Program-made: the position numbers and the translations under genes
Source of the DNA: Nocardia sp. NBC_01503
Lineage (GTDB): Bacteria; Actinomycetota; Actinomycetes; Mycobacteriales; Mycobacteriaceae
Reading direction: 5' to 3'
Length of the DNA stretch: 64,000 bases
Assembly: GCF_036327755.1 (NCBI RefSeq)
Contig: NZ_CP109596.1
Location: forward strand, 7,316,001 to 7,380,000
The notes under the pieces: model-generated
What the model was told of the DNA's origin: nothing
Databases searched by the model: none
Seen by the model: only the letters and a program-made list of their open reading frames with translations
Part shown: in pieces, positions 9,894-17,710 of the stretch
Layout of the letters: each line of letters starts with the position of its first letter
How positions within the stretch are numbered: the stretch's first letter is position 1

Positions 9894-10493
9894 TCAGGCG
9901 GCGACGGTGGTGGCGGTGGTCGACGAAATCAGTTCGGCCGCGGCCGCGGCGAACAGTCGATGGCCCAGTGGGCTCGGGTGCAGACCGTCCTCGGTCCACA
10001 TCTCCGGCCGCTCCCATTCGGGGCGGGTGGCCAGATCCAGCAGTAGCGCACCGTGTTCGGCGGTAATGCGGGCCAGCACGGTATTGGCGAAGTCGAAACG
10101 CTCGCGCAGCAGGCCGCGGAACTTCTCCGGAACCGGCAGCCGGGCGGGGATATCCGGGTAGTCGGCGGTGAAAACCGTTGCGCCGCCGGAGCACAGCTCA
10201 CCGAAGAGCGCATCGAGGTTGTCCTCGAACGCCTTCGGATCGAAGGCGCTCACGAGATCGTTCACCCCGACCACCACGCCGTACACCTCCGAGCGCGGTG
10301 TCCGAGGCAATTGGGCGCGCACCACATCGGTGGTGGTGGCCCCGTGCGTGCCGAAGTTGCGGATGGCGGCGGGCCGCAGACCCAGCTGACCGCCCAGCCG
10401 CGGCACCCAGCCGCGGTAACCGCCGGACGCGGCCGGGTCGCCGCGCCCCTCCACGAAACTGTCGCCCAGGGCGGTCAAACCCGGGCCGGTCAT
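9894..10493 (-). CDS. SGNH/GDSL-type hydrolase
   Basis: 199 residues. Motif block I is LTALGDSFVEGRGD at residues 7-20, with the nucleophilic Ser in GDS; a GVNDLVSAF stretch supplies the Asn of block III, and DGLHPSPLGH near residue 180 supplies the Asp-x-x-His dyad of block V. There is no signal peptide, so it is probably cytoplasmic. The ATG overlaps the stop of the upstream FAD gene by four bases, and the stop lies 33 bp before pfaA, so it belongs to the Pfa operon. By analogy with other SGNH esterases it could release or transfer the acyl product; this role is inferred from position only. An acyltransferase or deacylase role is also possible. Confidence 0.88.
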   Translation of the reverse strand: MTGPGLTALGDSFVEGRGDPAASGGYRGWVPRLGGQLGLRPAAIRNFGTHGATTTDVVRAQLPRTPRSEVYGVVVGVNDLVSAFDPKAFEDNLDALFGELCSGGATVFTADYPDIPARLPVPEKFRGLLRERFDFANTVLARITAEHGALLLDLATRPEWERPEMWTEDGLHPSPLGHRLFAAAAAELISSTTATTVAA

Positions 10494-11743
10494 TGCGAGG
10501 CTCCGATGTTCTTGGTCACATGCCGGGCGGCCTCGGGGAATCCGACCTTCTCGTACAGCTCGGCCAGCTCCTGCTCACCGAAGAACTTCTCCGGCTGGTA
10601 CAGCCCGGCGATCAGGCCGAAGAACTTCCTGGAGTAGTCCTCGTCCATACTCGCCGCGCGGAATACCGAGTCGTAGTACGGGGTCAGGGTCAGCTCGGAG
10701 ATGCTCTGGGTCAGCTCATAGGTGCTGGCGCTCTGGGCATCGCGCTCGCGCTGGTACTCGGGCAGAGTCTCCTCGAAAGGCCGTACGCCCGAGAGACTTT
10801 CGTGCACCAGATCGGCCAGCAGCTGGGAGTACTTGAAGGAGTCGGTGATACCCCAGCCGGTGAACGGATCCTTGTGGTAACCGGCATCGCCGACCAGCGC
10901 CCAACCCGGTCCGAAGGACCGGCGGCGGTAGTTGTCCGGGTACAGCATGGGCCGGAACGGCTCCACGCGCTTACCCGTATCCCGCAGGCGCGCACCGATT
11001 TCCGGATCGATCTGATCCACGATCTCCTGCACACCGGCATCCGGATCATTGCGGAACTCGCGGAAACGATCCCGCTTGCGCATGACCGCGACCAGGTACT
11101 GGTCGTCATTGGTCGGCCAGGCCGCGAACTGCTGTTCACCGAAGCCGGTGCGGTGGTTCATACCCCAGTCCACGCCCTCGTAGTACGAGTAGTAGACGAA
11201 GCACGCGGCCGGGGAACCCTCATAGACTTCGGCGCCCACGGCCTTGGCGACGGTCGAGCCGGACCCGTCCGCCCCGATGACCAGCTTGGCCCGGAACTCC
11301 CGCTCGGGACCCTCACCCGCACGGCCGCGAATACCGGCGACGCGATCGCCGTCGGTCAGCAGACCGGTGACGGTGAAGCCCTCGATCACCTCGGCCCCGG
11401 CCTTACCGGCGGCATCGACCAGGATCTTGTCCAGCACGGTCCGGCGCGGGCAGTACACCGCGTCGATCCCGTCCGAGGACACATCGGCGAAGCCCTTGAT
11501 GACGATATCGGTGTAGGTGAAGTTCAGCTGCCGCACCGGCGGGCAGCCGGTGGCGATGACCTCGTCCAGCAGGCCCCAGGTGTTGAGCAGGCTCAGACCG
11601 GCCTGGTGGATGTAGTGCGTGGAGGGGGTGTCGCTCGGGAAGGTGGCACGGTCCACGGCGAGCACTCGATACCCCTTGCGGGCCAACAGCATGGCCAGCG
11701 GCGCACCGGCCACGCGAGTACCGACAACGATGACGTCGTACAT
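10490..11743 (-). CDS. FAD-dependent oxidoreductase (geranylgeranyl-reductase / flavin monooxygenase-like)
   Basis: 417 residues from ATG 11743, chosen because the protein then opens with the dinucleotide-binding strand MYDVIVVGTRVAGAP; the longer frame adds 25 residues without a clear ribosome site. Further FAD motifs are VIGADGSGS (about residue 160) and ALVGDAGYHKDPFTGWG (about 285), typical of group A flavoproteins such as geranylgeranyl reductases, phenolic hydroxylases and flavin halogenases. The halogenase WxWxIP motif is not seen. It probably reduces, hydroxylates or epoxidises the lipid made by the Pfa proteins. It is coupled to the SGNH gene by ATGA and lies 140 bp after fadD, a gap holding a small palindrome. 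Confidence 0.85.
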   Translation of the reverse strand: MYDVIVVGTRVAGAPLAMLLARKGYRVLAVDRATFPSDTPSTHYIHQAGLSLLNTWGLLDEVIATGCPPVRQLNFTYTDIVIKGFADVSSDGIDAVYCPRRTVLDKILVDAAGKAGAEVIEGFTVTGLLTDGDRVAGIRGRAGEGPEREFRAKLVIGADGSGSTVAKAVGAEVYEGSPAACFVYYSYYEGVDWGMNHRTGFGEQQFAAWPTNDDQYLVAVMRKRDRFREFRNDPDAGVQEIVDQIDPEIGARLRDTGKRVEPFRPMLYPDNYRRRSFGPGWALVGDAGYHKDPFTGWGITDSFKYSQLLADLVHESLSGVRPFEETLPEYQRERDAQSASTYELTQSISELTLTPYYDSVFRAASMDEDYSRKFFGLIAGLYQPEKFFGEQELAELYEKVGFPEAARHVTKNIGASQ

Positions 11744-11806
11744 GATGTGATCACTTTCGGTGGTCGAATTCTGATTCGAGTCTGTCGCCCAGTACGGCCG
11801 AAAACC

Positions 11807-11821
11807 GCGGTGAGTCACCGC
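11807..11821. promoter_or_regulatory. Short palindrome in the fadD / FAD-oxidoreductase gap
   Basis: GCGGTGA-G-TCACCGC, perfect 7-bp arms around one base, about 64 bp upstream of the FAD gene start. It could be an operator or a small RNA hairpin in a polycistronic message. No U-tract follows in the minus direction, so a terminator is unlikely. Confidence 0.3.
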
Positions 11822-11883
11822 AATTCATCGGCCGATCGGTCCCGGCTATCGCCGCAGAACGGGTGTCCATTTTTCGCGGATGT

Positions 11884-13542
11884 TCAACCGCGCGACATGT
11901 AGAGCTGATCGATATCCGCGGAGAAAGCCGCCGCGATGGCGGCCCGCTTCAATTTCAGTGAGGAAGTCAACAATCCATTGGCGACGGTGAAATCGCCTGT
12001 CACAATGCGAAACTCGCGAATGGATTCCGCGCGTGAAACCAGCGAATTCGCCTCGTCCACGGCGGCCTGGATCACGGTGGCCGGATCGACGCCCGGATGC
12101 GCGGCACGCCACTGTGCCGCCTTCTCCTCATCCAGGGTCACCAGCGCGGTCACGAAGGCCCGCGCCTCCCCGACCACCATGCAGTTGCTCACCAGCGGGT
12201 GCAGCCGGACGCGATCCTCCAGCGGCGTCGGCGCGACGTTCTTACCGCCCGAGGTCACCAGAATCTCCTTCTTACGGCCGGTGATTCGCAGGTAGCCGTC
12301 CTCGAGCTCACCGATATCACCGGTGTGCAGCCAACCTTCGGCATCCACCGGACGGTTGTCCGCCGCCGCACCCCAGTAACCGGGCGAGACATGCGGACCG
12401 CGGACCAGCACTTCACCATCGGGAGCGATCCCGACCTCCGTACCTGGAATCGGCTTGCCCACCGTGCCGACCCGATTGGTCTGCGGCGCACTGACCGTCA
12501 CCGCGGTCGCGGCCTCGGTCAGGCCGTAGCAGTTCAGGATCTCCACGCCGAAGCCCGCGTAGAACCCGGCCGTCGATTCGTCCAGGGACGCACCACCGGA
12601 GATCACATACCGCAGCCGCCCGCCGAGCGCGGCCGCGACGGTATGGTCCGAGGCTGCCACCGCCCGTTCACCCAGCATCCGCAGCCCGGCCGTCACGGCC
12701 TCCCGCTCGGCCTGCTCATCGAGCATCGACCGGCAGAACTTGCGAATCTTCTCCAGCGCGTACGGAATCAGTGCCAGGAAGGTCGGGCGCAGCTCGGCCA
12801 ACGCGGGCACCAGCTCGGGAATGCCCGGCAGCAGATGCGTCCGCGCACCCCCGGCCAGATTGGCGAACAACATGGTCTGCCCGAAGACATGCGACAGCGG
12901 CAGCGCCAACGCGGTGGTGCCCGCGAACATCTGCCCGGTCTGGCGGACCGTATTCGCCGAGGACACATACATATTGCGGTGAGTGATCATGCAGCCCTTG
13001 GCCAGGCCGGTGGTACCGCTGGTGTAGACGATCATGGCGAGATCGCTCGCCCGAACCCGCGCGATGCGCTCATCGAGCGCCGCCGCGGCCGTTCCGTCGG
13101 ACCACACCTCGATCTCGTCGAAGCCCCACACCGTATCCGCGCCCGCTGCCTTGAGCCGGGCCGCGTCCTCGGGTGTCTCGGCGGCGAAATACGTACTCCC
13201 GCTGTCCCGCAGAATGTGCTCGATCTGCGCGGGCGAGGAGGTCGGATACACCGGCACCACGACCGCTCCGAGGGCGAGCACGGCGCAGTCCAGCAGCGCC
13301 CAGGCCATCCCGGTGCGGCCCAGAATGGCCACCCGGTCGCCATGCGCGACACCATGATCGAGCAGTGCCGAGGCCACCGCGCGCACGCGGATGTCCAGCT
13401 CGGCACAGGTCAGCGGCGCGCCCTGTGCGCCACCCAGCGAATCCCGCTCTGGATGGTCGCGGGCCGCATCGGAAACGATCGAGTACAAACTCGCGGTCTC
13501 GGGCGGATCGAACCCGTCCCCGGTCGCAGAAACTGTGTTCAC
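11884..13542 (-). CDS. Long-chain acyl-CoA synthetase (AMP-forming, FadD15-like)
   Basis: 552 residues from GTG 13542; a TTG at 13566 would lie inside a palindrome and is less likely. The AMP-binding P-loop is VYTSGTTGLAKG (about residue 170). GWLHTGDIGELEDGYLRITGRKKE and SGGKNVAPTPLED mark the C-terminal adenylation motifs of the FadD15-type long-chain acyl-CoA ligases. It would activate a fatty acid with ATP to an adenylate, then to a CoA (or ACP) thioester. As first gene of the Pfa-like operon it may supply a starter acyl chain or activate the product. The ligase call is secure; CoA against ACP as acceptor cannot be decided by eye. Confidence 0.9.
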   Translation of the reverse strand: MNTVSATGDGFDPPETASLYSIVSDAARDHPERDSLGGAQGAPLTCAELDIRVRAVASALLDHGVAHGDRVAILGRTGMAWALLDCAVLALGAVVVPVYPTSSPAQIEHILRDSGSTYFAAETPEDAARLKAAGADTVWGFDEIEVWSDGTAAAALDERIARVRASDLAMIVYTSGTTGLAKGCMITHRNMYVSSANTVRQTGQMFAGTTALALPLSHVFGQTMLFANLAGGARTHLLPGIPELVPALAELRPTFLALIPYALEKIRKFCRSMLDEQAEREAVTAGLRMLGERAVAASDHTVAAALGGRLRYVISGGASLDESTAGFYAGFGVEILNCYGLTEAATAVTVSAPQTNRVGTVGKPIPGTEVGIAPDGEVLVRGPHVSPGYWGAAADNRPVDAEGWLHTGDIGELEDGYLRITGRKKEILVTSGGKNVAPTPLEDRVRLHPLVSNCMVVGEARAFVTALVTLDEEKAAQWRAAHPGVDPATVIQAAVDEANSLVSRAESIREFRIVTGDFTVANGLLTSSLKLKRAAIAAAFSADIDQLYMSRG

Positions 13543-13554
13543 ACTTCGAATTCT

Positions 13555-13584
13555 GGGCGGCGACAATGATTCTCGTCGCCGCCC
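13555..13584. promoter_or_regulatory. Perfect inverted repeat upstream of fadD
   Basis: Arms GGGCGGCGAC (13555-13564) and GTCGCCGCCC (13575-13584) around a 10-nt A/T-rich loop. The site sits 12 bp upstream of the GTG of fadD and 33 bp downstream of the lysR stop. There is no T-run on either side, so an operator or a translation-controlling hairpin fits better than a terminator. It may be the target of the adjacent LysR protein, though LysR sites usually have the T-N11-A form. Confidence 0.5.
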
Positions 13585-13617
13585 ATAACGCTGTTCCTAC
13601 CGCGCGAAAGTCATTTC

Positions 13618-14562
13618 CTATCGAATGGCCGCGACTGTTTCCGGACGGGCATCATCGATCTCGTCCGACTCCTCCGATTCGACACAATCCAGAAAAGCCG
13701 TCACCGCCGGATTCGTCTCCGACGACCGCCACACCGCATACAAATCCAGGGTGGGCACCGGATCCAATAATTTCACCGCGACCGATTTACTTCCCGGCGC
13801 GCCCATACCCATCGAGATCGCCCGGGGCAGTGAGGCGAACCCGACCAGCGGGCGCACCGACACCATATGCGCGGTGGCGCCCGGATCGTCGGCGTACTGC
13901 GCCACCGACAGCGAGATCCGCGACTGGGCGGCCGCGCGGAAGATGGCGTCGTACATGGAGGGACACTGCTCCCGGGCGAAGAGCACGCACTCCTGATCCT
14001 GTAGTTCGGCGAAGGACACACCGGGCCGATCGGCCCAGCGATGCCGCCGCCCCACCACCGCGACCAGCGGCACCCGGTGCAGCAGTCGCCGATACCGGAA
14101 GTCCGCGGTACTGGGGTGCCCGTAGACCAGGGCCACATCCAAGGAACCGTCCGAGAGGGAGGCCAACTGCGGACCCGTCCGCTTCTCCCAGAGCGATACC
14201 ACGATGTCGGGATGCCGATCGGTCATGCGTACCAGCGCGTCCGGTAACACATGCCTGCTCGCGGGCAGGTTGTAGCCGATATTGAGACTGCCCGCCCGCC
14301 CCTCGGCGGTGGCTCGCGCCGAGCGCGCGGCCCGGTCGAGCTGTGCCACGATCTGCCGAGCCTGTAGCTCGAACTCCCGTCCGGCCGGGGTGAGCCGCAC
14401 CTCGTGTGAGTTGCGAGCCACCAGTTGTACTCCCAGTGACTTCTCCAGTTTCTGCAGCTGGGCGCTGAGGCTGGGCTGGGTGAGGTGAAGGCGCTGTGCT
14501 GCGCGGCCGAAGTGCAACTCCTCGGCGATGGCGATGAACGAAAGTAGATGTCGGAACTCCAT
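13618..14562 (-). CDS. LysR-family transcriptional regulator
   Basis: 314 residues from ATG 14562, preceded by a strong GGAAGGAG ribosome site 8 nt away; the open frame extends further upstream but lacks such a site. The N-terminal winged helix reads MEFRHLLSFIAIAEELHFGR then AAQRLHLTQPSLSAQLQKLE, the LysR HTH signature, and a periplasmic-binding-like effector domain follows (about 90-295). It is encoded just upstream of and in the same direction as the Pfa-like operon, so it is the obvious candidate regulator, although LysR genes are more often divergent from their targets. The effector is unknown. Confidence 0.92.
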   Translation of the reverse strand: MEFRHLLSFIAIAEELHFGRAAQRLHLTQPSLSAQLQKLEKSLGVQLVARNSHEVRLTPAGREFELQARQIVAQLDRAARSARATAEGRAGSLNIGYNLPASRHVLPDALVRMTDRHPDIVVSLWEKRTGPQLASLSDGSLDVALVYGHPSTADFRYRRLLHRVPLVAVVGRRHRWADRPGVSFAELQDQECVLFAREQCPSMYDAIFRAAAQSRISLSVAQYADDPGATAHMVSVRPLVGFASLPRAISMGMGAPGSKSVAVKLLDPVPTLDLYAVWRSSETNPAVTAFLDCVESEESDEIDDARPETVAAIR

Positions 14563-14850
14563 GACGCCGGCTCCTTCCGAGTACTCGTCACGGTAGCTTC
14601 GCCAGGTAACCACCGATGAATCACGGCCGCACAGGGGCCACCAACTCGGTTGCCTGCCAGTGAATCTCCGGCGCCGGGCCGAGCCGCTGTGATACGCGTC
14701 TCGCCGGAACAAAATCGCTATGCCGTCCGTTGGTCTGTGCGGGTCGGGAAAAAATGACCCGACAACGGTCTGCCCGTTGTGCCACCATGAGTTTCGACGA
14801 TGATCACCCGGCCGACCAGGCCATCAGCAGCAGGAGAGGAGGAGGCGGCA
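14563..14850. other. Intergenic region between lysR and the small-ORF/HNH genes
   Basis: 288 bp separating divergently transcribed genes. It must carry the lysR promoter (minus) and a promoter for the small ORF and HNH gene (plus). I saw no long repeat or convincing -35/-10 pair. The only clear signals are the lysR ribosome site (about 14571-14578) and the purine-rich AGGAGAGGAGGAGG run at about 14832-14845 that serves the small ORF. Confidence 0.4.
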
Positions 14851-14964
14851 ATGAATCCGGTGTTCCCCGAACAGTATTCGAATCTGGCGGGAGAGCGAGC
14901 TCTGCTCGCGGGCGATCACGCGCATACCAGTCGGATGATCGACCGCCTCCCGGTGCTCGCGTAA
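14851..14964 (+). CDS. Small ORF, 37 residues, function unknown
   Basis: ATG 14851 to TAA 14964, encoding a 37-residue peptide beginning MNPVFPEQYSNLAGERALLA and ending in RLPVLA. A strong AGGAGG ribosome site stands 5 nt before the ATG, which is why I accept so short a frame. It is hydrophilic, with no signal peptide or membrane segment. It precedes the HNH gene by 41 bp on the same strand and could be a leader peptide or a real small protein. Conservation in related genomes would decide. Confidence 0.5.
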   Translation: MNPVFPEQYSNLAGERALLAGDHAHTSRMIDRLPVLA

Positions 14965-15005
14965 GCACCACCATCTTCCTTCCTGTTCAGCTCCATCTAC
15001 GAAAC

Positions 15006-15563
15006 ATGGTGACCCCCATGCTGCTCAGTCATTCCGAAGACCCGGAGATAACCGCCGGCAACTGGATACACACCGGTGTGCTGCTGCTCAACGCCTCGTT
15101 CGAGGCGCTGACCGAGATCCGCGCCGACCGCGCGGTGGTGCTGCTGCTCAGCGGCGCCGCCGAATCGGTCCAGGACCGGCAGCCGCACTTCCCGATTCGC
15201 TCGAAGCATATGGAGCTGGTGCTGCCGGAGACCATCCGGCTCAACCGCTACATCTACCTCGAGCACCGGATCCTGGTGCATGACGATGACAGCCGGGCCA
15301 CCCTCGGCGCGATCCTGCGCCGCGACAACTACCGCTGCGGCTACTGCAGCGGTTGGGCACGCACCGTCGACCACATCCGCCCGCGCTCCCGGGGCGGCCC
15401 GAATACCTGGGCCAACCTGATTGCCGCGTGCGGTTCGTGCAATACCACCAAGGCGGACCGGACTCCCGAAGAGGCCGGAATGCCGCTGCTGTGGGAGCCC
15501 AAGGCCCCCAATGAGATGCAGAAGAGACAGCGCCAGATCTGGAAGGACCTGGCGGCGTCGTAG
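15006..15563 (+). CDS. HNH endonuclease domain protein
   Basis: 185 residues from ATG 15006 (GTG 15009 and ATG 15018 are alternatives); the frame extends upstream but overlaps the small ORF. The C-terminal half holds a compact HNH nuclease: RRDNYRCGYC, TVDHIRPRSRGG, NLIAACGSCNTTKADRTP, with two CxxC zinc pairs and the DH...N...H catalytic set. The N-terminal half (WIHTGVLLLNASFEALTEI) is shared by a widespread actinobacterial family of stand-alone HNH proteins. No methyltransferase or other restriction partner is adjacent, so a phage, DNA-repair or housekeeping role is open. The whiB gene follows after 34 bp in the same direction. Confidence 0.88.
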   Translation: MVTPMLLSHSEDPEITAGNWIHTGVLLLNASFEALTEIRADRAVVLLLSGAAESVQDRQPHFPIRSKHMELVLPETIRLNRYIYLEHRILVHDDDSRATLGAILRRDNYRCGYCSGWARTVDHIRPRSRGGPNTWANLIAACGSCNTTKADRTPEEAGMPLLWEPKAPNEMQKRQRQIWKDLAAS

Positions 15564-15597
15564 TCAAGCGTGATCGGACATGAAAGGAGCACATCCG

Positions 15598-15867
15598 ATG
15601 ACGAATACCGCAGTTCAGGAGCAGCAGACGCTGGCGGATCTGCTTCCCATCTCCGACTCCGCCAACTACTGGCAGCACGCGGCCTGCAAGGGCGACCCGA
15701 ACCATGAGGCCTGGTTCCCGTTCCCCTCGCAGGACTTCGACTACGCGCGCGGAATCTGCGCGGGCTGCCCCATCCGCCGCGAATGCGGTGAGTTCGCCAC
15801 CCACACCGGCCAGTCCGGCGTGTGGGGCGGCCACGAGTACGACCGCGGCAACCGGATCCGCGACTGA
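15598..15867 (+). CDS. WhiB-family iron-sulfur transcription factor
   Basis: 89 residues from ATG 15598, with ribosome site AAAGGAG 8 nt upstream. The four cluster-binding cysteines are C30, C54, C57 and C63 (C-x23-C-x2-C-x5-C), followed by the GVWGG turn and a basic tail (YDRGNRIRD), all hallmarks of WhiB proteins. These bind a 4Fe-4S cluster and work with the primary sigma factor in actinobacterial development, redox response and drug resistance. The short tail and SDSANYWQHAAC opening are reminiscent of WhiB1/WhiB2-type proteins, but I cannot assign a subclass safely. A strong terminator follows. Confidence 0.95.
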   Translation: MTNTAVQEQQTLADLLPISDSANYWQHAACKGDPNHEAWFPFPSQDFDYARGICAGCPIRRECGEFATHTGQSGVWGGHEYDRGNRIRD

Positions 15868-15877
15868 GCCGATCCCG

Positions 15878-15918
15878 CGGCGGTCACCCCCTGCCCTGGT
15901 GGGCGGGGGTGACCGCCG
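15878..15918 (+). terminator. Hairpin terminator after whiB
   Basis: Perfect 13-bp inverted repeat CGGCGGTCACCCC / GGGGTGACCGCCG with a 15-nt loop, starting 11 bp after the whiB stop and followed by TTCTA. The U-tract is short, as is common in actinobacteria. It lies 20 bp before the next gene. Confidence 0.8.
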
Positions 15919-15937
15919 TTCTACATAGACTGGGCGA

Positions 15938-17614
15938 GTGGGTACTCATCGCGCCGCGGGCGGGTCACGAGGTGTCAGCAGGGGACCGGTTGTCGCAGTG
16001 GTAGCGGTGATAGTGCTAGCCCTGGCCGTCATCGGCTGGGCCTGGTTCCAGGAGCGCGCCAAGGAACGCGACAGCGCGGCCGCGGCCTCATGTGTCGAGG
16101 GCACCGTCACCCTGAATGTCACCGTCGATCCCGGAATCGTCGCACCGGTGCGAGCCGCGGCCGAAAGCTATAACAACACCACACCGCATGTGCGCGACCA
16201 CTGCGCACAGGTGGCGGTGAATCCGCAGTCCTCGGCGGCCATGATCGCCGCCTTCACCTCGACCAATCCGTGGGATCCGGCCCTCGGCCCGCAGCCGGGA
16301 CTGTGGATTCCGGACTCGACGCGCTCGGTGGAGCTCATGCGCGTACCCGGTTTGATCGGCGGCACGCCCGCACCGATCGCGGTGAGTCCGATCGCGCTCG
16401 CCGTACCGGACCAACTGCGCCAGGCCATGGAGACCGCGCAGGTGCACTGGGCGGATCTGGCCAAGCTGCAACAGGGTTCGCTGAGCGATATCGGGCTCGC
16501 GCCGTGGGGCGGATTGAAACTCGCCATGCCCGCCGGTGATTCCGCGCTGGCTGTGGCGACCGCGGTCGGCTCCGGCGTCTCGGGCACCGATCCGCTGGAC
16601 GAGAACGCCGTCCGCTCCGGACAGGTCACCTCGGCGATCTCACTGCTCGCCGCGGGCGCACCGCCGGTCAAGGACACCGCGACCGCCCTCGCCGATCTCG
16701 CCGCCGCCACCGATCCGGTCGCCGCGCCCGTACACGCGGTCCCGGCCAATGAGCAGCAGATCCGAGCCCACAATGGGCTCACCGTCTTCCGGCCCTCGGA
16801 GAACGGCCCGGTCGACGACTTCCCGGCCGCCGCGATCACCGCGGCCTGGGTCGATCAGACGCAGGCCGCGGTCGCCGGACTGTTCGCGGATTTCCTGCGC
16901 GCGCCCGAACAATCGAAGTTGTTCACCGACAACGGTTTCGGGGCCGCACCGCCCAATACCGCCACCGTGCCGGACAAGACCGTACTCAACCAGGTGCAGC
17001 AGGTACTGTCGCATCCGGTGCTCGGGGTGAGTTCGACTGTGCTGCTGGACACCTCGTCCTCCATGGGCACCCTCGACGGGGCGATGACCCGCCTCGCCAA
17101 TGCCGTCGCGGCCCTGCAATCCACCATGGGCGTCATGCCGCCGGAGTTCGGATTGGGCATCTGGGAGTACTCGAAGAATCTCGACGGCGCGACACCGTAC
17201 AAGATGGTGACGCCGACCGCGCCGCTCACCGACGCACAGCGCGGCGCGATCGCCCAGTCACTCGGCACGATCACGCCCGGGACCTCCAAACCCGATCGCA
17301 CCTACCCGAGCGTGGCGGCCGCGTATCGCAATGCGGTGAGCAATTACGCCTCGGCGCGCAGCAATACGATCCTGCTGATCACCGACGGACCCGAGGACGA
17401 CTCCCCCGTCACCGGCGATCAACTGCTCGCCGATATCGCCGCCGCGGCCGATCCGGCACATCCGGTGCGGGTCGATGTCATCGTGATCAACGGCCCCGGC
17501 ACCCAGACCCTGCAAACCCTGACCCAGCGCACCGGAGGGACATATACCAAGGTGGCATCCAGCAATGACCTGGCATTCGGTACTGCGGTATCGAAAGACC
17601 TGACCACGCCTTGA
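15938..17614 (+). CDS. Membrane-anchored solute-binding-like protein with C-terminal VWA domain
   Basis: 558 residues from GTG 15938. One N-terminal membrane segment (about residues 16-35, VVAVVAVIVLALAVIGWAW) follows a short Arg-containing tail, so the bulk is extracytoplasmic. Residues about 55-345 look like a type-2 periplasmic solute-binding fold of the extracellular-binding family. Residues about 365-555 form a von Willebrand A domain with MIDAS motif DTSSSMG and strand TILLITDGPEDDS. Cysteine pairs in the first domain could form disulfides. Such SBP-VWA proteins are widespread in Nocardia and mycobacteria, but the ligand is unknown. No transporter genes are adjacent. Confidence 0.85.
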   Translation: MGTHRAAGGSRGVSRGPVVAVVAVIVLALAVIGWAWFQERAKERDSAAAASCVEGTVTLNVTVDPGIVAPVRAAAESYNNTTPHVRDHCAQVAVNPQSSAAMIAAFTSTNPWDPALGPQPGLWIPDSTRSVELMRVPGLIGGTPAPIAVSPIALAVPDQLRQAMETAQVHWADLAKLQQGSLSDIGLAPWGGLKLAMPAGDSALAVATAVGSGVSGTDPLDENAVRSGQVTSAISLLAAGAPPVKDTATALADLAAATDPVAAPVHAVPANEQQIRAHNGLTVFRPSENGPVDDFPAAAITAAWVDQTQAAVAGLFADFLRAPEQSKLFTDNGFGAAPPNTATVPDKTVLNQVQQVLSHPVLGVSSTVLLDTSSSMGTLDGAMTRLANAVAALQSTMGVMPPEFGLGIWEYSKNLDGATPYKMVTPTAPLTDAQRGAIAQSLGTITPGTSKPDRTYPSVAAAYRNAVSNYASARSNTILLITDGPEDDSPVTGDQLLADIAAAADPAHPVRVDVIVINGPGTQTLQTLTQRTGGTYTKVASSNDLAFGTAVSKDLTTP

Positions 17615-17710
17615 AATAGTTTTTTCGGCATGTCGCCACCAAGTTGCAGCAACCCCGTGGAAGATTCGAAACAGGTTCTATCCGCTTCATCGACCATCGA
17701 AGGGGTTCCA

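Noticed and set aside
13564..13566. TTG start for the acyl-CoA ligase
   Set aside because: It lies inside the perfect palindrome and has no ribosome site; the GTG at 13542 gives a normal N-terminus.
14730..15005. N-terminal extension of the HNH gene
   Set aside because: The extra residues look non-coding and overlap the 37-residue ORF, which has the strong ribosome site.
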